Shown: positions 55,524 to 64,000 of the stretch, piece after piece | How the letters are laid out: every line of letters begins with the position of its first letter | How positions within the stretch are numbered: the stretch's first letter is position 1 | DNA from: Russula earlei | Lineage: Eukaryota > Basidiomycota > Agaricomycetes > Russulales > Russulaceae | Assembly: GCA_025769875.1 (NCBI GenBank) | Contig: JAGFNK010000232.1 | Span: forward strand, 1 to 64,000 | Direction: 5' to 3' | Length of the DNA: 64,000 bases | Notes under the pieces: generated by a model | Seen by the model: the letters and a program-made list of their open reading frames with translations, nothing else | What the model was told of the DNA's origin: nothing | Database searches by the model: none | Program-made: the position numbers and the translations under genes

Positions 55524-56574
55524 CTGTACCAATTAAATCAATTTGTCAGTCACAGGTCACAGGCCTACCTGATTTGATGAAATGTTACAAATGTCACAGG
55601 TCCAGAGCCAAGTGACGAAACCATATTTTGGTCACAAAAATGCTTTCAAAAAGTCCTAAAAATTGTAAAAATTGCTCAAGGGCATTTTCTGATGACGAAA
55701 GTCTCTGTTGGAATAAATAGTACTATTTTATCATCATTCCATGTCCAATCCATCAGCATCATCATGGCAACAGATGTGCGAGGATTACAGTATGGCAGGC
55801 CACAGAACCACGTGCGGAAATGCGATGCGACACGATGTGACGCCTCCTCCTCTCCTTTGCCTCAGCTCGCCCACCCCTTGCCACCAACCGCACGCGCAAG
55901 CCACCTCCCTCGTGCCCAACATCAAGCCCTTGCCACCGACCACGTGTATGCCACACACCCGCAAGACTCGATTCCAGGCCGTTCACCACCGACCGCACGC
56001 TGACGACCTCGCACCCAACGTCAAGACCTCGACCATATTGCCCAGTCCTCGCTACCGACCATGCACACATGCCACGCCCCAGCATACTTGACGTGTTCGC
56101 GTCTCAAAGCCTTTCATAACCGCCTTGACTGCCTTGACCAGTCTCGATTCCCTTTCATGGCTCTCCCTCCCTTTCATGGTCCTCTGATTCCTTTCATATT
56201 TTCCTTTGTACTGTCCTATACATAAATTCCCTAGCTACTCTGTAGTAGCGCAGTGCATAAGAATCCCTCTTTGTGACCCAATCACCCCTGCCTGAGAAAA
56301 GCAAGAAGCCTCAATAGTCGCGCGAACCACTTGCTCCCCCTCCCCCCCCTTCTCTCCTCTTTCCGCTTGGACCGGTCAGCATCACGATTCGCGCGTCCCC
56401 GGACTCGCTACAGTACAGCATTGCGACGCATTGAAATTATGCAAAATTCCAAATTTTGTAACCCTGATGAAAATCTTTTGCAGGTCACAACAAAATACCC
56501 AACCTGATGAAACCATTATTTTGTCAGGCAGGTCACAGGTCACACAGGGTGATGAATTGATTTAATTGGTACAG
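55524..56574 (+). mobile_element. TIR element copy 2 (1051 bp), inserted in the hAT target duplication
   Basis: Same ends as the copy at 49630-50673, in opposite orientation, with TA duplicated at 55522-55523 and 56575-56576. It keeps more CpGs than copy 1, for example near 56390-56435, where copy 1 has TpG/CpA. It carries the cassette-like module CCCTAGCTACTCTGTAGTAG (about 56228). It ends 247 bp upstream of the next gene's ATG, so it may contribute to that promoter. Confidence 0.9.
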
Positions 56575-56821
56575 TAGCCTGCTGCAGAATCGGACTTCCT
56601 CGGTTATCGTGGTATGTTTTTGTGGACAGATTACAAAAAGTGTGTGTGAACATGCGGCGAGTGAGACGCCTAGAGGGGTGGGTGAATGTTTGCTGGATTT
56701 AATCTAGTGATGGCGGTACTGGCAGTAGCAAACGGCGAACCCAGATAAGGTAGGCATTCCTCTTGAGATAAGGTTCAGAACAATCGGTCTGCTCTCCCTT
56801 TCTAACACCATAACACAACAT

Positions 56822-57996
56822 ATGTCCTCGTCGACGGACCTGTACCTTACTGTCGATTGCGGGGGTACCAAGACCGTTGCTGTCTTGTGCACGCCTAGCG
56901 GAACCATACTCGCTAGCGCATCGGGCGGAGGCTCGAATTTTACGTACCTGGGTCTTGATGCTTTTCTCACATGCATCGGCCAGGTAACATCCTCCGCATT
57001 GAGGGCTGCTTTGCAGACACCCGTCGTTATCACACTCCCGGTTGATCCCACAACACGCATCGATGCCGCCGGTGCCTGCATACCACCCTACAACCTCCGT
57101 GCAGCATGGCTGGGCGTTTCGGGTGTGGACTCCCCCACGGCAGCCTCACTCCTACTCCCTCATGTCTCCTCGCTACTCTCCGTCTCCGTCGACCGGCTGA
57201 TCATTTCTAACGACACGAATCTCCTGGCTGCGCCACTTCGCATCTTACCAGACGTGAGAACGGCCGTCGCAGTGGTAGCGGGTACCGGAAGTGTCGTCGC
57301 CAGCTTCCGCGAGGGGCCAGCGGATGCGCCGCTACAGGCTCTCGTGCGCGTAGGTGGTTGGGGCTGGATCCTCGGAGACGAAGGCAGTGGATTTGACGTC
57401 GGGCGTACGGCTGTGCGGACTTTGCTTGCAAAGCATGATGTGGAAAGTACTGGGGTCGCTGTCGCGCATGGCCCATTGAGAGAGAAGCTCCTCAAAAAGT
57501 TTGGCGTTAACGAAGTGGTAGACTTACTGGCGGCTGTGCATGCCCCAGACTCAACCGACCCGCTGCCGCGCGAGAGACGGCTTTCCTCCCTTTGCCCACT
57601 TGTATTTGAGGCAGCTTTCGAGGACGGTGATCCCCTAGCAGCCCAAGTGGTGAGAGACTGCGCACAAAAGCTCGCCATGCAAATATCGATGGTGCTCCTG
57701 CACGCTTCTGCACAGGAGGTAAATAACAATAACCACCTTGACGCTTCGGTTGAACTCACGATGAGCTGTATTCATAGGCCCACCCTCGCAAAGTCCGCGC
57801 AGATTCGAGTGTCCTGTGCCTTGGTGGTTCCTTGAATAGTGTCGACCGCTACCGTGAGCTTGTCCTCTCCGCCTTGAAGGAAAATGGGCACGTTTTCAGG
57901 CATGTTGAGATTGTCTCAGATGCGGCGGAGGTGGGTGCACGGGCGTTAGTGGCAGCGGGGGAGGGAACTAGGAACTCCAAATTAAACGACTCGTAG
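56822..57996 (+). CDS. N-acetylglucosamine kinase-like (BadF/BadG/BcrA/BcrD ATPase family)
   Basis: ASKHA-fold sugar kinase. The N-terminal phosphate loop LYLTVDCGGTKTVAVL leads to SNDTNLLAAPL, then VVAGTGSVVASFRE and GGWGWILGDEGSGFDVGRTA, the typical NAGK core. After a short intron (near 57720-57778) the last exon reads AHPRKVRADSSVLCLGGSLN and ends with SKLNDS before TAG at 57994-57996. It phosphorylates amino sugars, probably GlcNAc released from chitin; the substrate is inferred from family. Confidence 0.88.
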
Positions 57997-58611
57997 TTAC
58001 AGTTAGAAATGCCTTCCCAGTGGATGCCCCCAATGGCTTACATTCGGCGAACCTCGACTCAGCGGCCATTTTCAAAGTAAGGCAGAACCCGCAGCCACTT
58101 CAATAGAAATCCCTAAGATCAACTAGGCTGGCTGGTCTAGTAAACCTAGTCACTTCTAGTGACAATTTTTGCTGTAGTCCAGCACCTGAGGCCGAACACC
58201 AAACCATTGACTTGCCAACAAACTCACGAATCGTACGGCTTCAGCTTTTGAATTGAAAAATCGCGATTGGATAGATCATGTGACCACTGACAAATATGGA
58301 GGGCAATCTGATCATGGCTGCAGCTGTCTGTGCTGTGTGTAGTGCTCACCCATGAGCATGCATTGGGACTGTGTGAGGCAGTTGAGGCTGTGTTGAAAGG
58401 TTTGAGACGCAAATGTGTTGCATGAGCTATGGTGGGTGCATGTGGTTGGTGGCAAGGGCTGGGCAAAGTGGTGAGGGCTTGGCAAGGCAGTTGAGGTCTT
58501 GATGTTGGGTGCAAGGTAGTAGCATGGGTGTGGTGCCACACAAAAAGTATTGTCACTGGCCAGCATGCAAGGGAATCTGAAATGGGGAGAATCACTGTCA
58601 AAGTGAGCACA
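57997..58611. repeat. gene flank passing into cassette-related repeat
   Basis: The first 250 bp look like a 3' flank. From about 58370 to 58530 the sequence is a fragment of the cassette module (GGTTTGAGACGCAAATGTGT; GGTTGGTGGCAAGGGCTGGG), also seen at 50100-50300 and 51260-51340. No gene is visible. Confidence 0.5.
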
Positions 58612-58792
58612 GGGAAAAAAAAAAAAAAAGAAAAAAGAAAAAAAAGAAAAAAGAAAAAAAAGAAAAAAGAAAAAAAAGAAAAAAGAAAAAAAGAAAAAAG
58701 AAAAAAAAGAAAAAAGAAAAAAAAAGAAAAAAGAAAAAAAAGAAAAAAGAAAAAAAAGAAAAAAGAAAAAAAAGAAAAAAGAAAAAAAGAAA
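58612..58792 (+). repeat. long A/G purine microsatellite (AAAAAAG / AAAAAAAAG units)
   Basis: About 180 bp of adenine runs of 5-14 bases separated by single guanines, with an alternating short-run/long-run pattern. All open frames across it (poly-Lys or poly-Phe) are artefacts of composition. Confidence 0.95.
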
Positions 58793-59497
58793 CTGCATCA
58801 TGAGGTGGGGAATGCAGCATGCATGCAGATGCATTCTAACATGCTGTTGTGTCACAGTGGCACCAGGTGGTCCTCCATTGTGCAAGAAGAACAGATAGTG
58901 GTGGTCAATGTTGTTGCATGCTGCAGCTTGTCATCGCTCAGGAGGCATGGGCAGCATGGGTGTTGATGGGGCAGTGGATGGTACACACATGAAGGTGCAT
59001 GTGGCCTGGTCATTGCACATTGTTGTGTGGCCAGACATTGCTGCTGGTGCTGAAGTTGTTGTTGTGGCTGCAGCTGTGGTGGCATGTTTCAGGGGAGGCA
59101 GTGAGGCAGCTGCTGCAGTTCTTTCTGTGGTGGGGGAGGGCAATGCATCGGCAGCAGTGGAGGAAATGGTGGTGGGCTGCTGTTACAGCATTGTGGCCAT
59201 TGGAGTGTTAGCTCAGGGTTCAGTGGGGCCAAGTCCCTGTGACTTGGTTCAGGGGTTCAATGGGGACTGGCTCTAAGAGACTGGTTCAAAGGTTTAGCAT
59301 CTCAAGACCAAGTCAAACTATGACTGGTCCACTGACAGAGTTGATCTTCTGGTTACTTCACAGAAGAGGAGGACAAAGAGAGAGAGGTAGAGGAGGAAGA
59401 GGAACACAAGGGTTCCTTGAGGAGAGCTTAGGTCAAGCAGAGTGAAGGCCAGCACAAGTGACTTGTGATTGAGAGAGGGTACAGGGCAATGGATGCA
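58793..59497. repeat. CpG-poor repeat-like DNA
   Basis: G- and T-rich on this strand with few CpGs. A forward frame at 58908-59276 is Val/Ala-rich and is probably derived from the Ala-rich cassettes. A duplicated phrase resembling GTGACTTGGTTCAGGGGTTC occurs near 59238. No gene is called. Confidence 0.4.
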
Positions 59498-60090
59498 TGT
59501 TAAGATCCGTGAGATCTTAGTACCGACTCTTCAGTGAAAGAGTTGCTTGATATAGTTCAAGCACTAGACTTCGAACCCTTTGATATTATCTCAGGAAGAT
59601 TGGATGTAGAAAAGAGAAGGGGCCTCTTTCAGTTAGAGTCTGCACTACAATTGTTTTAGATTGGTAGACAAGATGATTGTCTTGTTAAAAGTGTAAGTCG
59701 AGCGTAAGGCTCGACTTCTTGGTACCACAGACTATATATATGATATCTCAATAACTGCTGATCCGATTCGTACGAAACTCGGGGTGCACATAGCTGAAAC
59801 CCAGTAGTATCCAAATACAGAAAGCGCAATTTAAGAATGTTAGAAATGACTCACGCGTGAGTCATTCTTTCCTAGTATCAGTCATGATTCAATAAGCAGT
59901 GAGTAAGCTCTTACTGATCAGGATCAGTAAGCAATCACTAAGCCAGACAGGATCAGTAAGCAATCACTAAGCCAGACAGGATCAGTAAGCAATCAGTAAG
60001 CGACCACTAAGCCAGATCAATAAGCAGACATAGTAATCACAGATGAGTCAGCAGAACAGATGACAGTCGGAGAACAAGAGAATCTTAACA
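59498..60090. mobile_element. solo LTR (593 bp) with TSD ATGCA
   Basis: Begins TGTTAAGATCC and ends GAATCTTAACA (imperfect inverted termini), flanked by ATGCA at 59493-59497 and 60091-60095. A TATA-like run (CTATATATATG) is at about 59733. It is unrelated to the other LTRs in the window. Confidence 0.9.
59923..60016 (+). repeat. 29-bp tandem repeat inside the LTR
   Basis: Three consecutive units starting ATCAGTAAGCAATCA at 59923, 59952 and 59981, the third diverged. Each ends in CTAAGCCAGACAGG or a variant. Within the unit a shorter CAGTAAGC motif recurs. Confidence 0.9.
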
Positions 60091-60517
60091 ATGCAACAGG
60101 AAATGCTAAGCTTGGGGCATTCCCCAGCTTCTACAGGCACTTAAATACTGTATGTAGTGAGGCTATACAGTACCATATGCAGAACAATAGATAAAACCAA
60201 GCCAATAGCAAAAAGGGATCAGACAATAGATGAAACACAAGAGGTGAAACAATAAGGGACAATCACAATCAAGGGATGAAATGGTAACCAAGGGAACAAG
60301 GGTAGGATGTAAAATTAGAACAAAGGATCAAGAGTAGATGATGAACCAGAAGAGGGGTAGATCATAACAGCTGTGAGCCCGACTTGCACATTGCTCTTGC
60401 CATTGTGTCTTGGCCATGGTGTTGTGGTTGTCTCCAACTGAGGTGATGATGGCACACATGGGTGACAGTGCATGAGTGGGTGGAGAGGCAAGAGGGAAGG
60501 CGGCATGCAGCATGTCT
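60091..60517. repeat. repeat flank, no gene seen
   Basis: A-rich sequence with short runs such as AACAATAGATAAAACC and related phrases repeated between 60180 and 60300. Nothing coding is evident. Confidence 0.35.
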
Positions 60518-61401
60518 CATTACACCATTTTCCTTTTACGTTTACTTTTTACCTTTTTGCTATGGACTGCTTGCTTTCATACGTCCCTTTACTTACTAGT
60601 CTCGTGACCTCTTATGTCTTGTGATCCCTTCTGTGTTATCATGTGATCCATACACATCCAGGTAACACTGGATTGCTGTTACTTTCCCTTTGTTTGGTTC
60701 TCTTTCCATTTATATTCACTTCTTAGTTTCGACTGTGCAATGCTGTGCATTTACTGTGCAGCACAGTTACTTGGTTCTGACTCATTCGTGGCCTCATTCC
60801 TATGACTCCTACTTATTATGACTCCTACTATACTAGTAGCACAGTCAAAGCACAGCTATTGCTGCGCTTCTCCTGTATATATAAGCTCAGTACTTTGTGA
60901 CCAAAGCCCTAAGCTTGGTCTCTTGTAGAATCCAACCTACTCTTGTCCAAACATATTCTCCTGCAACCCACTTCGCTCTTAAACCTCAAACCACAACCAC
61001 CTCTCCATTTCATCAACTCTCAACACACCATCCACCATCTACTCTTCACCTTTCCCTTCCTTCCCTAAGAGTCTCTCTTCACTCCCCTGAGAAGAGCTCT
61101 CCTCCTTTAAGACCTACCTTCCTCTACTCTCTCTGCGTTGTTCAAGGTCCCTGACGGACTTGAACACATATAGCTAGTGGGACCAGCCCTAGTCTATCCC
61201 ATTACAAACTTACCCTAGCTTCTCAATGGACCGAGTCATACTAGGAAGGGTCTATTGGCCATAACCTGTTTAGCATAAAACACTTCGACTGCTGCAGGGA
61301 TCCTTACTCATTATACACGGGAACCAGCCCGTTTCTTGAACACATCTCTATCACCGACTTGTCTTTACACTTGCGAACTGACATGGCTAGTTACCATGAC
61401 A
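60518..61401 (+). mobile_element. Ty3/gypsy 5' LTR (884 bp)
   Basis: Aligns with the solo LTR at 35682-36557 (reverse strand). Its 3' end is ACCATGACA; its 5' end reads CATTACACCATTTTCC, where the solo copy has TGTTACAACATTTTCC, so the usual TG terminus is lost. A TATA motif (CTGTATATATAAGC) is at about 60872, followed by long C/T-rich leader-like DNA. Confidence 0.88.
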
Positions 61402-61425
61402 TCAGACCAAGCTTAACGTTTCACC

Positions 61426-63227
61426 ATGGCTTCTACCTTGAATACTCTTGTCATCCCTGAACCCTCTATCGAACCAGCTTCCTCATCTAACCCTCTTCAA
61501 CACCGAACCGTCACTTGATGTAACCAAGACAACCTACCTGAACGTATCACTGGTAAAGCCTTTTGGCACCCCGACAAACCTGAAGTAGGATACTACCTCC
61601 TCATTGAAAACCTTTATCACCCTATCGAATTTATCAACAGACATTGGTATAAACTTGATAGACAAGAAGTCAGACTTAACCTTGAATATGCCACTCACAG
61701 AGGCCTTGTTCTCAACAATGAAGAACACAGTTTAGGAACTTGGGATCAATCAGACCCCCAGTTCAATATCAACCTTCACCCTCTCTTGGAAGACATCGTT
61801 TATCTTCGGCAGAAGAATCTGAACAACCTTCCTCTCGACCTCAGACCAGACAACCTTCACCTAGGTTATCTCCTATACATCTAGCTGTAGAAGCTGCACC
61901 AGCACCTGAACCACTTCCTGTACCACAAAGGATCTTTGGTATCGCTTGCATACCCACTCCTAGACCTCCTACCCCTCCTACTCCACCTTCACCTCCTACT
62001 CCACCTCCTCCAGCTATGGCTGCCATAGTCCCAATCCCTTCTAATGGAGCAGTCAGGGGAAACCCACCATCTATCTTTGATGGAGACCGCTCCCAATCCT
62101 CCAAATTCATGAGTGAGTTTGCCATCTTTTGCAATATGAATGATGAAAACTCCCTCTTCAACAATCCCTATAGACGAGTTAACGCTTGTCTATCCTTTAT
62201 AAGAGGCCCTAATGTGGACCATTGGGTTGACACTCAACTGGAAACAGTCAATAATAGTGTCAACACTCTGGGAGTACTCAGGACTGACGAAGTTCTATGG
62301 AACGACTGTAGAAATGCGTTTAATAATGCCTTCACTGATACTAATAAAAGGCAAAATGCGTTCAACAAACTAGCTGTTCTAAGGCAACAAGGACCTGACC
62401 TGGACTCTTATATTGCCACCTTTACCAACCTTGCCAACGATGCAGGATACGACCTAAATGCAAACGGAACTCTAGACTATTTTGCTAGAGGTCTTAGTAG
62501 GCCACTCCTTAACAATGTCTTATCAAGGGAAACCCTACCTACCAATTTCATGGAATGGACCGAAGCAGCTAGAAAGGAACACAACAAATATGCCGCGAGG
62601 CAAAGCTATATGGGAGATATACACAATATCGTGCATAATCCCCAACGATTCCTTAACTTCCGTCCTACCAATACTACATTCCACCCTCCTCCTGGACCGC
62701 CTCCTAGGGAAAATCCTGTATTTGTACCAAGGAACCCTACTGGTCAATTTATTCCTAGGGGCAACAATCAAGTTGTTCCAATGGATGTTGATCATGCTAG
62801 AGTGGCCACCATGGAGCAAGAGAAGAAACAACATCAAGCCGAAGGACATTGCTTCTTTTGCTCTTAACAAGGACATGTTGCATGCAACTGTCCTAACAAG
62901 TCGACCACCTTCAAGTCAGTTCCTATGAAGACATGTCTGGTTGAAATTATAGAACCAGATAAATACCAGGAACTGTATTACCCTGAGGAACAGGTTGACA
63001 CCCATGTTCATTTAGCTCAAACTGATGAACAACCAACCGAATGTTATCAGGAAAATCCTCCTGATGATCAACCAGTCCAACAACCTACTCAACAGGAGAC
63101 ACAAACTTATAATGAAGGACCATCTCCTGAGGAAGTTGCGGCTATAATGTCTGGATATTCTGAAGAACAATGTTGCTCATGGGCTACTGCCATGGTCAAT
63201 AACGGCATGGATTTTCCCCCAGCTTGA
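61426..63227 (+). pseudogene. Ty3/gypsy gag with stop codons and a frame change
   Basis: A first frame starts with ATG at 61426, has a TGA at 61516-61518, and runs to 61884. The capsid frame (-1 relative to it) is open from about 61740 and carries a Pro-rich linker. Then come the retrotransposon gag domain with FMSEFAIFCNMNDENSLFNN, WVDTQLETVNNSVNTLG and FNKLAVLRQQGPDLDSYIAT, and the zinc knuckle CFFCS*QGHVACNC. A TAA (62865-62867) falls inside the knuckle. The same frame then continues with an acidic, Gln-rich tail to the TGA at 63225-63227. Its end overlaps pol in the -1 frame. Confidence 0.85.
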
Positions 63228-64000
63228 ATTACCTGGCCTTAATTCGAGCTGTCTTCCCTAGTGATGTATTTGTAGCAAGACTCAATTCAATCAAAGTTCC
63301 TGTTCAAATATGCACTAGTGGATGAAGGGCTGATCTCACCGCTCTACTTGATAGTGGGGCAACCAACAATTTCATCCACAAGAATATCATCACTCGTTAT
63401 AAACTCCCAATTACCACTCTACAAAAGCCAAAAGTCATGCGCAATGTAGATGGTACTCACAACAAAGCCAGAACTGTCAATGAAGCAGTCAACCTTTACA
63501 TTCGATTTAAAGGACAAGAATACCGAATGCGCTTTTATGTTGCAGAAATATCAACTGATGACATGCTTCTTGGCTTCCCATTCCTCCATGCTACCAACCC
63601 TGCTATTGATTGGACCAAAGGAACCCTTGAGGATACTGTTGTAGCCTCCACTTGGGATGCCACCAAATGGATCAAGCAACTTCCTATACCCCCACGCTTC
63701 AATCCTACTCCAATCAGAGTAGCAAAGATTAGCACTTCTACCCAATTAGCTGCGCAAGCAGCTGATCAAGATAAGAAGGACTGGAAGGATTTAGTTCCTC
63801 CTGACTATCATTGCTTTGAAAGGCTCTTTTCAGAAGAAGCCTCTCACTGCTTTCCTACTTCCAAACCTTGGGATCATGCCATAGACCTAATCCCTGACAC
63901 TCCATCTATGCTCAATTGCAAGATCTACCCCCTTGCACCAGTGGAACAACAGGCCCAAGATGAATTTCTAAAGGAACATTCAGAAAAAGGATACATACAT
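63200..64000 (+). pseudogene. Ty3/gypsy pol: protease and start of reverse transcriptase, cut by window end
   Basis: The frame overlaps the end of gag (-1 relative) and reads NYLALIRAVFPSDVFVARLN, then a TGA at 63323-63325, then LLDSGATNNFIHKN with the aspartic protease DSG motif. DDMLLGFPFLHATNPAIDW follows, and the RT N-terminal region SKPWDHAIDLIPDTPSMLNC then YPLAPVEQQAQDEFLKEH. It remains open at base 64000. The TGA makes this copy probably inactive. The YxDD centre, RNase H and integrase lie outside the window. Confidence 0.88.

Noticed and set aside
58224..58820. Poly-Phe and poly-Lys ORFs on both strands
   Set aside because: They come only from the A/G microsatellite and have no protein-like sequence outside it.
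59923..60016. Possible CRISPR-like array
   Set aside because: The 29-bp units are directly abutting with no spacers, and the context is a eukaryotic LTR.
61730..61770. Programmed -1 frameshift between the first frame and the capsid frame of gag
   Set aside because: No standard slippery heptamer is visible; a C5 run makes a simple indel likelier, and the first frame already has a TGA.

Overview
The window is a piece of a basidiomycete (Agaricomycete-type) nuclear chromosome. Signs of this are many short introns (about 50-65 bp), tightly packed conserved eukaryotic genes (DNA2, UTP7, UTP22, ULA1, cardiolipin synthase, PIG-L), a membrane-anchored glyoxal oxidase of the kind found in wood- and litter-decaying fungi, and Ty1/copia, Ty3/gypsy and hAT relics. 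I do not assign a genus.

Layout. 1-1560: the 3' part of an LTR, a gag-like frame with three stop codons, and CpG-poor repeat DNA. 1826-31299: a gene-dense block of twelve genes: CSC1-like channel, proteasome assembly chaperone-like protein, myosin light chain, UBX protein, DNA2, ULA1, mitochondrial release factor, glyoxal oxidase, UTP7, UTP22, CUE1-like protein, glutamine amidotransferase and a DUF300 protein. Many are in head-to-head pairs sharing 56-285 bp. 31350-41389: a repeat block of Ala/Pro-rich cassettes broken by solo LTRs with clean 5-bp target duplications, followed by copia remnants. 41390-49117: a truncated gene, cardiolipin synthase, PIG-L de-N-acetylase, a decayed P-loop ATPase, a copia RT scrap and an acyl-CoA ligase. 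49178-56574: a nested transposon stack. 56822-57996: an N-acetylglucosamine kinase-like gene. 57997-64000: more repeats, ending in the 5' part of a Ty3/gypsy element (LTR, gag, protease, start of RT) cut by the window edge.

The nested stack can be read from its footprints. A hAT element (49178-55516) made an 8-bp duplication, gcatatag. A 1.05-kb TIR element later landed on the TA inside the right-hand copy of that duplication, and removing it restores a perfect 8/8 match. A sister TIR element, a 2.9-kb element with 407-bp terminal inverted repeats, and a 620-bp solo LTR sit inside the hAT body. The LTR splits the transposase dimerisation domain and has duplicated TCCAC.

Two sequence-wide signals stand out. 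Repeat copies differ mainly at CpG sites (CpG to TpG/CpA), while the gene blocks keep CpG, which suggests repeat-directed cytosine methylation. Five introns in four conserved genes begin with GC rather than GT; one lies directly after the GGQ motif of the mitochondrial release factor.

The host genes are mostly unrelated housekeeping functions. The one clear functional pairing is UTP7 and UTP22, both small-subunit processome factors, divergently arranged across 88 bp. I found no convincing tRNA, rRNA or CRISPR array.
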